The notes under the pieces are model-generated. The model made no database searches. It saw only the letters and a list, made by a program, of their open reading frames with translations, and was not told where the DNA came from. From Bactericera cockerelli (Eukaryota > Arthropoda > Insecta > Hemiptera > Triozidae), in the NCBI GenBank assembly GCA_024516035.1, contig CM044964.1, positions 26,684,866 to 26,748,865 of the forward strand: a DNA stretch of 64,000 nucleotides, written 5' to 3'. Of the stretch, positions 50,949 through 61,695 are shown in pieces; within the stretch, counting starts at the first letter, position 1; each line of letters opens with the position of its first letter. The translations under genes and the position numbers were made by a program.

Positions 50949-51640
50949 GGAAGCAAAAAAATGTTCCAATCAGCTACGCACAAGGTATACCTTTGTGTTA
51001 GGAGGTAAGGTAAAAAAGGAATTTCCCAACTAGGCACACACCACGCTTACCTTTGTGTGAGGAAGCAAAAAAATGTTCCAATCAGCTACGCACAAGGTAT
51101 ACCTTTGTGTTGGGAGGTAAGTTAAAAAAGGAATTTCCCAACTAGGCACACACCACGCTCACCTTTGTGTGAGGAAACAATTATAAAAAGTCCCAATCAG
51201 GATTACACAAGGCATACCTTTGTGTGAGGAAACAATTATAAAAAGTCCCAATCAGGATTACACAAGGTATTCCTTTGTGTGAGGAAACAATAATAAAAAA
51301 AAGTCCCAACCAGGTACGAACCACGCTTACCTTTGTGTGAGGAAGCAAGAAGAAAAAAAGTCCCAATCAGGATTACACAAGGCTTACCTTTGTGTTAGGA
51401 AACAATAATAAAATTGTTCCAATCAGGCTTGCACCACGCTTACCTTTGTATGAGGAAGCAAGGAGAAAAAAATGTTCCAACCAGCTACACACAAGGCATT
51501 CCTTTGTGTTAGGAGGCAAGGTAGAAAAGGTATTTCCCAACCAGGCACAGGCCATGCTTACTTGGTTACCTTTGTGTGAGGAAACAATTATAAAAAGTCC
51601 CAATAAGGCTTGCACAAGGCTTACTTTTGCGTTAGATTTA
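50922..51640 (+). repeat. Array of the Mcm7 terminal codons and stop (about 55-bp half-units)
   Basis: About 12 occurrences of the ACCTTTGTGTGAGGAAGC type, alternating with ACCTTTGTGTTAGGAGG units in the first part (higher-order period near 112 bp). Spacers such as AAAAATGTTCCAATCAGCTA and AAAAAGTCCCAATCAGGATT vary. The first instance is codons T-F-V-stop of Mcm7. Confidence 0.92.
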
Positions 51641-51686
51641 TCTTACATTTAACGCCTAAAACATAAAATATCTTGAATGTAATTGA

Positions 51687-51692
51687 AATAAA
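51687..51692 (+). promoter_or_regulatory. Candidate Mcm7 polyadenylation signal
   Basis: AATAAA in TTGAAATAAAAAATG, 739 bp after the stop and just past the terminal array. If used, the whole array is 3' UTR. Confidence 0.4.
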
Positions 51693-51729
51693 AAATGACG
51701 GCTTATCTTAATTTTAAGGCTTTTCTTAA

Positions 51730-52231
51730 CCCGGGATCAGTACAGTTCGGTTTTGTAACGTATCCAGTACCTACAGTGTGAGAGATTTCTCTCACACTCA
51801 CTTTTTTGCTTGTTTGCAACTGAATTTCATTGTGTTTGTAATTTTTTAAGAAATTCTGTTTGTGCAGTAATAAAGTAAACCTAATCAAGTTTCAAACAGT
51901 GACAAATTAAAATATTATTATAAATGTATAATTAATTAAAAAAAAAAATATATTAAAAAAACACTCAAAAGGAACATTTCTGGTAATATTATATTTAGTA
52001 TCACATTCGGAGGTATGCGAGGTATCTCTCACATTTGCGAAGTATACGACCTCTACTGTCAATTGCTTGATCGGTACTAGAGATAACAAAATCAAAACAA
52101 AAAGCACAATATTTCTTATCTCTTCATAGAGGCAATGACGTAACATGAATATGATAAGATAGTTTTTATACAAACAGGGTTAAAAAAATGAAAATGTGAG
52201 AGATTTCTCTCACAACCGTACTGATTGCGGG
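51730..52231. mobile_element. TTAA-flanked element with inverted ends (piggyBac-like MITE)
   Basis: TTAA at 51726-51729 and 52232-52235. Ends CCCGGGATCAGTAC and, inverted, CCCGCAATCAGTAC. A self-complementary GTGAGAGATTTCTCTCAC lies near both ends (51777 and 52197). 502 bp and no transposase. TTAA target and CCC ends fit piggyBac-type elements. Confidence 0.75.
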
Positions 52232-52235
52232 TTAA

Positions 52236-53271
52236 ATTTAGTTGAAATAAAACGAAAAGAGAAGTTAAATTTTATTTCCAGCCCGTTCTCCTGACCCATG
52301 GTGTTTATCTGAGAGGCTTTATGCAGGACCTTCCATTGTGAGGATTTTTTCATGTGTTCCTCTCTAAAGCGTTAAAATTCGGTCAGCCAGAAACCAGAAT
52401 TTTTGTTGTTTTTTTTTTTAATGTCATACTTAATTTTTAAATTTGTACTTCTGTATCTTGATTTGGTTTATACCAAACTCGTGTACCTAATTTTAACATA
52501 GTTTTAAGTTCCTTGTAAAACATTTAGCCGTAAGATGTGTGTTCAAAAAATAAAACGATTTGTGAAACTCATAATTGTTTATTTGTTTTTTTCAATATTT
52601 TTTTAGAATCATTCATTTAAGCGTGTCAAGAAGAAAACTTGCACATGTTATTAACATCACTTTCCTTTCTATAGGATAAGCACAGATTATACTAAAGAAA
52701 GAATAGTTTTTTACGCAATTAAAAATGACCCCTTGACACCTCCCCTGATAAAGCTAATGGTATCAATAAGGCATGAAAATTTATTTATTTCAAATAGAAA
52801 GACACGTATTAAACATTTTTACAAAAAATGTAGCTTCTTATATTATTTTTTTTTACTAAAGCCTGTGAAATAAAATGTACGATATATCCGGCCCTGTTTT
52901 GATTAAAAATCTCAAACTTGCCTTAAAATATTTTAATTGACAACTACTTTTCAGAAATGTATTACAAATAGGGTGTTTCCATTTAAGATTCCAAAGTTGA
53001 CTCCCCCTGGGGCCACCCCTGGTAATGATAAAAAATCAAAACCTAGTAGAAAAGTTTTCCTCCTCGAATTCCTCGATATAATGGTACACTTGTTTTAGCT
53101 TTTCTCAAAATTTAAATCCATATAACTGCCGGTTTGTTTTGGGGCTCTCTATATGTTCTACTAATAAAGAGTTTTTAAATAAATAAAATTGAGATGTTCT
53201 GTCTGATATTTTGTGAGAGGAAAGCTCTCTTGGCCGAAAGGACTTTTCACCCATCACAGCCCACCGTACTC
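52236..53271. other. Intergenic between convergent Mcm7 and the Osiris-like gene
   Basis: AT-rich. No gene or clear repeat apart from TACTAATAAAGAGTTTTTAA near 53160, which resembles the end of repeat H. Confidence 0.5.
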
Positions 53272-53757
53272 CCCTATCTCTGCATCAACCCTATCTCTCC
53301 ATCAACCCTATCTCTGCATCAACCCTATCTCTCCATCAACCCTATCTCTGCATCAACCCTATCTCTCCATCAACCCCATCTCTCCATCAACCCCATCTCT
53401 CCATCAACCCTATCTCTCCATCAACCCCATCTCTCCATCAACCCTATCTCTCCATCAACCCCATCTCTCCATCAACCCTATCTCTCCATCAACCCTATCT
53501 CTCCATCTACCCTATCTCTCCATTAACCCTATCTCTCCATCAACCCTATCTCTCCATCAACCCCATCTCTCCATCAACCCCATCTCTCCATCAACCCTAT
53601 CTCTCCATCAACCCCATCTCTCCATCAACCCTATCTCTCCATCAACCCTATCTCTCCATCAACCCTATCTTTCCATCAACCCTATCTCTCCATCTACCCT
53701 ATCTCTCCATCAACCCTATCTCTCCATCAACCCTATCTCTCCATCAACCCCATCTCC
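53272..53757 (+). repeat. 17-bp tandem array starting at the Osiris-like stop codon, about 28 units
   Basis: CCCTATCTCTCCATCAA (with CCCC and TGCAT variants). On the - strand the first unit reads GGGTTGATGGAGAGATAG, which is the end of the Osiris-like reading frame (G-L-M-E-R-stop). Since 17 is not a multiple of 3, the frames shift and long spurious + ORFs arise. Confidence 0.95.
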
Positions 53758-54171
53758 CCGCCCAGCTTCCCCCCCGACGCCACAGCGTTGGGGTAGTGGC
53801 GGTCAATCCACCGGGCCCCACTGCCAAAGTCCTTGTAGCTGGCGGCGTGTCCATAGCCGCCCGTATAGTCCACCGCGGTATCGACCGCCGACAGGTAAGG
53901 GGCGTTGGCCGCCACTTGGTTTCCGCCCAGTCCGCCCCCGCCACCGGCTCCGCCGCCCATGAGGAACCCAAAGCCGGGTCCGTTGCGACACACCCGCAGC
54001 AGGGAGAAGACGTACGGCATGGCTATGACGCCGAGGATGATGATTTTCTTGATGACGAGCACGGAAATGAGCAGAGGGATGAGGAGGGCCTTGATGACCA
54101 TGAATTTGAGAACCGCTACCAGAGGAAACAGGGCCATGTACTTCTTGGTGACGAATGCTTGTTGGTTCTGC
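53733..54171 (-). CDS. Osiris-like exon 4 (hydrophobic block and Gly-rich tail)
   Basis: The needed frame begins QNQQAFVTKKYMALFPLVAV and ends GGKLGGEMGLMER plus TAG (53733-53735). Two nested acceptors exist (CACAG at 54172 and GGCAG at 54168, a NAGNAG site). Neither gives the phase left by exon 3. The tail carries GGGAGGGGGLGG and AVDTAVDYTGGYGHAASYKD. The + strand ORFs over the same bases are shadows. Confidence 0.7.
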
Positions 54172-57100
54172 CTGTGGAGGAATCCCAGTCATTGGTGGTC
54201 AAAGGAGTTAAGGCACTAGTCCAAGGGTTGGGTGGAAGAGATTGCCACAGGCAATAACCCCGCCCTTTAGGTAGGACTTTAGCTTCTTTCTCTGTTTTGT
54301 TCTTGTTTCTTTGCTTAAATCTATTTAATTTTTCTTTATAATTTCATTGTATTTTACTGTATACATTTTCGTTCTACCTAATAAAGCTTACTATAATAAT
54401 AATAGTCCGTGAGCCAGCCGTATATCATCCCGTTAACTCGGGGATCAGGTAATGAGGAGCCTCCTCATTTGCTCAATGCATGGACTTCATATAATTTTTT
54501 CTCCAGAATTTGACCACATAAAAATGACACTAAACAACTGCTGGAATAAGTGGACTCTTTAGTACTAATTGGGTAATATAAATAAAGCGTCTATTATTAA
54601 CATTTTCATTATCCCAGACAATCTTCTTGATACCTACACTCTTGATTTCTTTTCTTTTCAGTCAAGCAAAAAAAAAACTTAATCTGAGTTTATCACAATC
54701 CTAATGTCACAGTTACTCAAACTCTCCGTACTAAATATTTGGGACTCGAACCAACGACCTCCAGGTAACATGTCCGCTGACTTATCAATCGCAGACAACA
54801 AGATAATGATTATGACATCATACTGACATCTCTTAACACGTATGAGACGGCGTGCCCACCGGTGGGTCACATTTTAATTTGAAGCCGTCCCAGCGTACAA
54901 ACTATAGAAAATAGGACCTGTCTCATACGTGTTAATTCCATTATTGGATACATTTTAAGCCCATAATAAAAAGCTGACTCAATTACATTTTATTCCTAAT
55001 TTTCATGTTTATTCAAGCTTTTATTATACAATATTATTTATCATAAGCTAGAACTTGGAACGCATACTGTCTATATTTCTATGTGTCTAATTGTATGCTG
55101 TCTAAGGGTTGGGTGGAAGAGATTGCCATAGGCAATAACCCCGCCCTTTAGTTAGGACTTGTGTTTTTATATATTTTCTATTCTTTTTAATTTTTATGGT
55201 TTAAATATTGTTTCCAATTTTTCATTGTTAAAATAATTATTTGTATGTACCTACATAATATGTCCAATGTCCATTTATACCTAATAAAGCGTTGTATAAT
55301 AATAATAATAATGTAATATTTAATAAATAAATAAAAATGCCAAATATTTACAAACTACAAAATTACTTACGTCGCGACACACTGGGGTCCCTCCCCTTCT
55401 TCCCCTCTTCCAGCGGAATGATAGCCGGCAACCCCTCGGACCACTCAGGAATGGGCACAGTGATGCCATACGTACTGAAGATGTCAGTCAGCTGCGCCGC
55501 TATCTCATCCAGATGACTGAGCCAGCCAGTCGAAACCACGGCGTCAATTGACTTCAAGGAAGTTTGAAAGGTGTTCAGGGAGTCAACGTGTTGAGAAGGA
55601 TCATATTGATTGTGGGAGTCAACGTGTTGAGAAGGATCATATTGATTCCGGGAGTTAACGGGTTGTGAATGATTTTGAGATTCAATTTGATGGTAAACGG
55701 ATTGTTTTGCAACATCTCCTCCACTTTGTAAATTGTCTGTGGAAACATCGTTGTAAAAGACATTCGTTTGATTTTGGTTTTGGCCATCTTTTAAGTTGGA
55801 CGTGTTATGATGTGAATTGCCCAACGAATTTTTCTCATTCCGATTGATCTCACCAATTTTCATCTGGTTGTCAATTCGGTTTTCCATTTCTCGCGTCTCA
55901 TTTGAGTCTATTTCTTCTGATGTCCCTTCGGAGGGGTCTTGCGTAGTTCGGGTTTGATCGTCCATCCTCGGTTCCATAGATTCTTCACTGGCGTCTCCAT
56001 TGCTACTTGCTACGGTTGCTAGTTGATGGTCTATATTAGGATCACTAGTAGATATAAGTTGCTGGTCTATATTAGGATCACTAGTAGATATAAGTTGATG
56101 GTCCATATTAGGACCACTAGTAGATATAAGTTGATGGTCCATATTAGGACCAGTAGTAGATACAAGTCGATGGTCCATATTGGGACCATTAGTGGATAAA
56201 ATTGATGGTCCATATTAGGACCTCTGGGGGCTACAAGTGGATGTGAGTTGATATTAGCGGATGTAGAGACGGGATGATGTAGAGGTAGGGGATTGTGAGA
56301 AAGTTGCAAGTTCTCTGTAGCTTGGTCTGAAATGATAAAAAAAAATTATGTTGAATTTTCATTGATGGTCAGTGGTAGAGGTGGTTAAGGCGTTATTCTG
56401 TTGATCCGGATAGAGTTGGAACCCATTGATTCGAAACTAACCGAACCAACAGTTGTGTCAACTTAGGACAATTCAGTCATTGGGATTATATTTTAATTCC
56501 CTGATTTTTTTTTTTTTACCGAGACGGGGAATCGCACTCGCTACCCACATTAACCTCACCAGCCTGGGTTGCGCCGGTAATAGCGAGCACCACGAGGGTT
56601 CGAATTTCAATAATAATATCGCCTTATTTATACTGCCCGATTAGGATTATTAAGTCCCATTATTCCAGCAGTAAGCCCAAGACATATTATTATGTGGTAA
56701 AAATCCCGAATGGGAGGATAACTTGTCATGTCTCGGTTGGGTTTCGAACCAACGACCTCTGGTATCTCTGGATTCACAGAGTGCCGCCTTTACCACTGAG
56801 CTACCGGGTCATACTTGAATGGTCACGCATCCGAGTCCAATCATCGCTGGACGTTGCTTATACCATCTACGCTCGACACAATGATTTTACTGTGCATAAT
56901 CTACACTTTCTACACTTACCTTCTCTACTAGAAGACGACAAGTCTTCATCACTGTCTTCGCCATTCAAGAAGTAACTCTCCTCTTTCCGTCTCATCAGAT
57001 GGACCTTCTGTCTCTCTTCTGGATTCTTCAACAGAGCTCTGCTCTCTGGGACCACTCTCGTTCGAATGCCAACTTCCCTGAGAGACACAATGGCGGGCAC

Positions 57101-58116
57101 ACCGAATCTTCGCTCATTTCCGGATTCATTCGACCGTATTCCGATTGTGGCCGAAACTTTCTTCGGTCGATTCCGATTCACTTTGATGTTATCTGAACTT
57201 GTCACCAAAACGTCACCATCAGTACTGATCATGCCCATCAAGTTACCTTCTTTGGGTTTATTCACAATGAGATTTGGTCGATAAATTTTCATTATTTCCT
57301 CTGGATCATTTGTGAGTCCTTCAGAAGTTTCTCCCTCGTCATAATCACCACCGTCAATGTTATCTTTAAAGTCTTCGTTCAGAGTATCTTCCAATGAATA
57401 GAAGTAGTCCATTTTCGTCTCATCTTCACTGTTCTTTTTGTCGTCATCTTTATTCTCCCGTTCAGCATAATAGTCCACCTCTGTAGGGTGTGTCGGGGGA
57501 CGTACATCTCGTTTGCTCTCCAAATGTTGTGTCCAGTTTCCTGTCATAGATTTCCTTACACGGTCGCGTCCATCCAATTTCTTGTTCCCTTTTTTGTGCC
57601 GGATTTCTTTTTCCATGTCGGATTTCGGTTCTGCGGATTCGTCGTCTTTGGTGGATTGCTTTTTGGTGCGTACTTTTTCCGCGGAATTCTCAGGATAGAC
57701 TAGGACGGGGGGAACGTCGTCTGTGTTTCTCTTGAGATGGCCGGGGATGGACTTCAAGTAGATCAAATCGATTGGTCCGATCTGTGGAAGAAGAGTTGGA
57801 ACCATTTTAGATCATCAATCAAATGTTTTATTGTGAATAAATATATACAAAGTATGAAGGTCCCGTGCGGAAGGTCCCGGGTTCGATCCCCCAAGCCGAC
57901 AAAAATTTGTATTCTTAATTTGGTTACAATTGTTTGTAAGGGATACCTTCCGGTGCGCTCGTGTTGACCCAGCACCTAAATGGGAAGTATTGTGTCACTT
58001 CTCGCCCATCAGAGGGGAGGCATACTACGGGATGGGCAGGCTACAACACAGACCACAAGCGTCTACAGTAGCTCCTGTTTCATGGTTACGAAATAAAAAA
58101 GGCTGTGAAACACTCA

Positions 58117-58148
<32 letters not shown>

Positions 58149-59425
58149 CTATTTAAAAACTAATGCAACATTTCAAGATTTTTTTTCTTTTAATACCTCA
58201 GTAAAGCTAAGTCTAGATTTTGGGTTTAGATTATTCATCTACATTAGTTTACTCTGTGCATACATTATGTGCAATTTTGTACATTGAGGGTAGAGTTTTG
58301 GGACGTAACCTAGAATATTTCTTCAACTCAAAAAGATTTTTTTTATAAATAAAATATATTTCAAAGGTAAAAAAAAACATTTCTTCAAAGTCACTAGCGA
58401 GAGGAAGCGTGGTGCTCAAGCTATCGCCCCTTTGGATGGCCTGTGATATTTTTGTATCAGGAACTGATGTGAGCGAGGATCACCAGAAACGCGCAAAGAT
58501 ATTATCGACTCAGCTGCCCAAAGACCCAACGTTTCAACTGAGAACGCAAGAAAGCTATAGTTGTCTTTTATCCTTGAGTATTTCAAGTCTCTTTGAGCAT
58601 TTCAAGTATTATAGGAGAGGGGACGTGCGCTGGTGTGGGATGCGACCTGTTCTCATTCACTAGCGCGAACTAACAGAAACGATGCTGAAGGACTTGGAAT
58701 TTCCTCTGAGAACGCTGCACGCAAAATGAATTTGTTCAACTTAAAATAGAGCCAGCCTCCGTAACGTAACGGTTGTGACTACTGCCCGTAGTCCAGAGAT
58801 CCCGCGTTTGATCCCCGGTTGGAGCAGACTTTTCGAAGAAAATTCTGTTCCCTCCAAACACGAGAGGAGACTTTTCGAAGAAAATTCTGTTCCCTCCAAA
58901 CACGAGAGGAGACTTTTCGAAGAAAATTCTGTTCCCTCCAAACACGAGAGGCTGGCATTTCCGGCCTTACCCAGGCTGGGTGAGGTTAATGTGTGTAGCT
59001 GGTACGATTCCAAGCGTATGGAGGGTAAAACCCCCGTCCTAACTACTTCAAATCAGGACGTTAAAACCAATAAGAATCAACTGGTCACAATAGATTTAAA
59101 TAGAGGTCGGTGTGATAGTTGGTGCTTCTCTTGTGGAAATCCAACCAGTCTATAATAATAATAAAAAAAAAAACTTAAAATAAATTTCCTGAACTTAAAA
59201 CGATTTCATTACCTGCAATAGCTCCTCGCCGAAAGCCAGCAAGTTATGTATGTTGCTGAGAGCGTTGTACTGAAAGCAATAGTTGCTGTAATAGCTCTGC
59301 CGACTATCCAGGCTCTGCTTACACTTGTCACCCAGCGTGCGAAGGTAATCGTCCCTGATCCCGTGACACAGATGTGAGAGACACAGGAGAAGAGTCCAGA
59401 ACAAAGAGGGACCACTCGACTTCAT
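53733..59425 (-). CDS. Osiris-like (DUF1676-like) secreted or membrane protein, four exons
   Basis: Exons in transcription order: 59425-59213, 57781-56920, 56326-55371, and 54171 or 54167 down to 53733. The start MKSSGPSLFWTLLLCLSHLC is a good signal peptide. Two Cys follow (GDKCKQSLDSRQSYYSNYC), recalling the two-cysteine region of Osiris proteins. Then come long hydrophilic, acidic, repeat-bearing segments, and a block KKYMALFPLVAVLKFMVIKA followed by LLIPLLISVLVIKKIIILGV resembling DUF1676, then a Gly-rich C terminus. Osiris genes are insect-specific, mostly cuticle-forming-cell proteins of endosomal/secretory membranes. At about 820 residues this is much longer than usual. A one-base deletion in exon 3 and a phase mismatch between exons 3 and 4 are unresolved. 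Family assignment is moderate. Confidence 0.6.
54222..54400 (+). mobile_element. Repeat H copy in intron 3 of the Osiris-like gene
   Basis: AAGGGTTGGGTGGAAGAGAT, GGCAATAACCCCGCCC, CTACCTAATAAAGC and TATAATAATAATAG. Confidence 0.7.
54690..54790 (-). repeat. SINE-A copy in intron 3 of the Osiris-like gene
   Basis: ATCACAATCCTAATGTCACA, GGGACTCGAACCAACGACCT and CCAGGTAACATGTCCGCTGA. Confidence 0.65.
54837..54931. mobile_element. 95-bp TTAA-flanked MITE
   Basis: TTAA at 54833-54836 and 54932-54935. Ends CACGTATGAGACGG and, inverted, CACGTATGAGACAGG. A palindrome CCCACCGGTGGG sits inside. Very compact piggyBac-like footprint. Confidence 0.75.
55105..55312 (+). mobile_element. Repeat H copy in intron 3 of the Osiris-like gene
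   Basis: AAGGGTTGGGTGGAAGAGAT, TGCCATAGGCAATAACCCCG, ACCTAATAAAGCG and a (TAA)n tail. Confidence 0.7.
55371..56326 (-). CDS. Osiris-like exon 3 with coding tandem repeats and a one-base deletion
   Basis: Acceptor AG at 56328-56327, donor GTAAGT after 55371. It begins DQATENLQLSHNPLPLHHP. Five to six 12-residue repeats of the type GPNMDHQLISTS follow (36-bp units, about 56035-56220), then an acidic/Asn-rich stretch, two HVDSHNQYDPSQ units, and WLSHLDEIAAQLTDIFSTYG. In the first repeat (near 56197-56203, TGGATAAAATTGATGG where other units have TAGATATAAGTTGATGG) one base is missing, shifting the frame. Confidence 0.7.
56517..56870 (-). repeat. SINE-D copy split by a SINE-F insertion
   Basis: Body at 56517-56607 (GCTACCCACATTAACCTCAC, CAGCCTGGGTTGCGCCGG) and 5S head remnant at 56816-56870 (TGAATGGTCACGCATCCGAG, TCGCTGGACGTTGCTTA). 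The two halves meet exactly if 56608-56815 is removed. Confidence 0.75.
56608..56815 (-). repeat. SINE-F copy nested in SINE-D
   Basis: TAATAATATCGCCTTATTTA tail, GTAAGCCCAAGACATATTAT, GGTTTCGAACCAACGACCTC and CACTGAGCTACCGGG head. Confidence 0.85.
56920..57781 (-). CDS. Osiris-like exon 2 (acidic low-complexity segment)
   Basis: Acceptor CCACAG just above 57781, donor GTAAGT below 56920. Open for 287 codons plus one base. It starts IGPIDLIYLKSIPGHLKRNT. Rich in D/E/K/R with YYAERENKDDDKKNSEDETK and GGDYDEGETSEGL, ending GEDSDEDLSSSSREG. No known domain. Splice sites, phase and length make it a real exon. Confidence 0.8.
57855..58148 (+). repeat. SINE-B copy in intron 1 of the Osiris-like gene
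   Basis: The head is mostly lost (starts near GGTCCCGTGCGGAAGGTCCC, B-box GGTTCGATCCC); body and poly(A) complete. Confidence 0.85.
58149..58750. other. Intron 1 of the Osiris-like gene, remainder
   Basis: AT-rich. No repeat or gene recognised. Confidence 0.5.
58752..59090 (+). repeat. SINE-C copy with an internal 42-bp triplication
   Basis: Head GCCTCCGTAACGTAACGGTT, body and tail intact. The segment AGACTTTTCGAAGAAAATTC plus TGTTCCCTCCAAACACGAGAGG occurs at 58826, 58868 and 58910. Confidence 0.9.
59213..59425 (-). CDS. Osiris-like exon 1 (signal peptide and two-cysteine segment)
   Basis: Start chosen at 59425 because MKSSGPSLFWTLLLCLSHLC forms a signal peptide; the upstream in-frame Met at 59485 would add an Asn-rich lead that spoils it. 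71 codons to donor GTAATG. Hydrophobic core at residues 7-19, likely cleavage near CHG. Two cysteines in DKCKQSLDSRQSYYSNYC. Confidence 0.75.
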
Positions 59426-60265
59426 TTTAAAATTAATTGTATTTTTGATTAAATTTGTAATATTAATTAAAATTTTACTAAACACTTTAAAAAATATGTT
59501 GTTTTACAAAAACGAACACAATATTTCCGATTTCTAATATTAGAAATTTCTAGGAAGTAATAATTAGAAACAATTATTAGCATCTACAATCTACATATTC
59601 TACATACAATGAAATTAATAAATACTCATAAATCAACTTACATATTAGTACAATTAAATGCAAACTGTCTTAGAAACTAATGTCTTAGGCATTCTCTGCC
59701 ACTTAACACTCGGTAAACTATAAAAATTTCACGATAAATATGAATTTACTAGCAGGCCCATTTTATACCCTGCCAGCGTCTTAGGCATAACGAAGAGCAG
59801 CGCCCTTTTTAAACCCTGATAGCTAATTACGCCCCCCCTTTTTGAACAAATTACTGAAAAATTAGCCGATTTCTTCGAATAATTCACTACACGTTTTTAT
59901 TATAAAAAACACCTCAAATCTTCAACCAATGACTGAAAATGAGCCAAAAATCATCACAGTTATCCTATTTATCTGTTCCAATAAGAAAATCTTGGAAAAG
60001 TGAAAAAGAAAATGTACGCTCTACTTGCCTGGGCTAATGATATGAGGATGAATTTCTTTGCTGGCGAGAGCTGCTTCATTAGTTATTGATTTATCTTAGA
60101 GTAATGAGTGTACCTAAAGACTGTATAGTCCTCAGTTGATGAAAAAATCTCATTTTAAGTGGGTATCAACAGTAAAAAAAAAACAGTGTATTAATATCAC
60201 AACGGGGGTATTACCCACATCTAGATGGGCAAACAACCTAGTCTCTCAAATTAACCTCACCCAGC
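59426..60265. other. Upstream region of the Osiris-like gene
   Basis: AT-rich. It holds the dispersed CGAACACAATATTTCCGATT segment (59510-59555) and a SINE body fragment near 60190-60260 (AATTAACCTCACCCAGCCCA). No gene. Confidence 0.5.
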
Positions 60266-60267
60266 CC

Positions 60268-60455
60268 ATGTGGTGTGGTGGAAGATATTGCCATAGGCAA
60301 TAACCCGCCCTTTAGTTAGGACTTATGTTTTTATATATTTTCTATTCTTTTTCATTTTTATTGTATATATTTTTTCCATTTTTTTCATTGTTAAACTACT
60401 TATTGGTATGTACATAATGTCCATTTATATCTAATAAAGTTTTCTATAATAATAA
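60268..60455 (+). mobile_element. Repeat H copy
   Basis: GGTGGAAGATATTGCCATAG, GCAATAACCCGCCC, TATCTAATAAAGTTTTC and TATAATAATAAG. Confidence 0.65.
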
Positions 60456-61085
60456 GTGGTCGGGAATAGCAAGAAGAACGCAGAATGCCACCTACCTATA
60501 AATGACCATTTGATTCGAAACCAGAACGGTCACCAATGCGTGTCCTTACCACGCTGAAGGTTTCTTAACTTTAGAAATCAGATAAGAACTGGTACTTTGA
60601 CCCTTCGAAAAAAAATCCGGCGCGAACGACCTGTCCCTTACCGAGTTATAGCACCTTACAGGGAGAAAAAAATCCCTTGACAATTGTGTTTACATGGCCT
60701 TATTTTCGTCTTAACATTGACTCAATCACAAACCAGAACCACTCCCACTGAAGAAGAATCAACACTCCTAACTCCTAATGAATCCTGGACACCTGGTACA
60801 ATATCTGTGTCACCGATTAATTGTTTTCTCATTTTGTACCGAATCTATTTTCAATAAAAATATAATTTGTTTTTAATGAATATTTATTTCAAGAGAGGTT
60901 TGTAACATTCAGAGTCCTTGCCCCTTTAACTATATCAAATTGAAGAATTTACATGTGATTTATGCAAAAGGTTGACTGGCAAAAAGTACTTGCAAATTAC
61001 AAGAGTCAGGTAGTAGGTATGGAAATTATAAAAGGATTAACAAATAGTAGGTTTTTTGTAAATAAAATCGTTGGAAACTATAATA
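60456..61085. other. Intergenic
   Basis: No gene or recognised repeat. Confidence 0.5.
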
Positions 61086-61095
61086 TTCTTGTATG

Positions 61096-61659
61096 GACGT
61101 CCAGATCCAATGTCTCAGCCATATCCAGATCCAATGTCTCAGCCATATCCAGATCCAATGTCTAAGCCATATCCAGATCCAATGTCTCAGCCATATCCAG
61201 ATCCAATGTCTAAGCTATATCCAGATCCAATGTCTCAGCCATATCCAGATCCAATGTCTAAGCCATATCCAGATCCAATGTCTAGGCCATATCCAGATCC
61301 AATGTCTCTGCCATATCCAGATCCAATGTCTCAGCCATATCCAAATCCAATGTGTAAGCCATATCCAGATCCAATGTCTCAGCCATATCCAGATTCAATG
61401 TCTAAGCCATATCCAGATCCAATGTCTCAGCCATATCCAGATCCAATGTGTAAACCATATCCAGATCCAATGTCTCAGCCATATCCAGATTCAATATCTA
61501 AGCCATATCCAGATCCAATGTCTAAGCCATATCCAGATACAATGTCTCAGCCATATCCAGATCCAATGTCTAAGCCATATCCAGGTCCAATGTCTAAACC
61601 ATATCCAGATCCAATGTCTAAGCCATATCCAGATCCAATGTCTAAGCCATATCTAGATC

Positions 61660-61695
<36 letters not shown>

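Noticed and set aside
53796..54257. Plus-strand 153-aa and 104-aa frames opposite the Osiris-like exon 4
   Set aside because: Shadows of a GC-rich coding exon on the other strand; the - strand frame has the hydrophobic domain and the acceptor.
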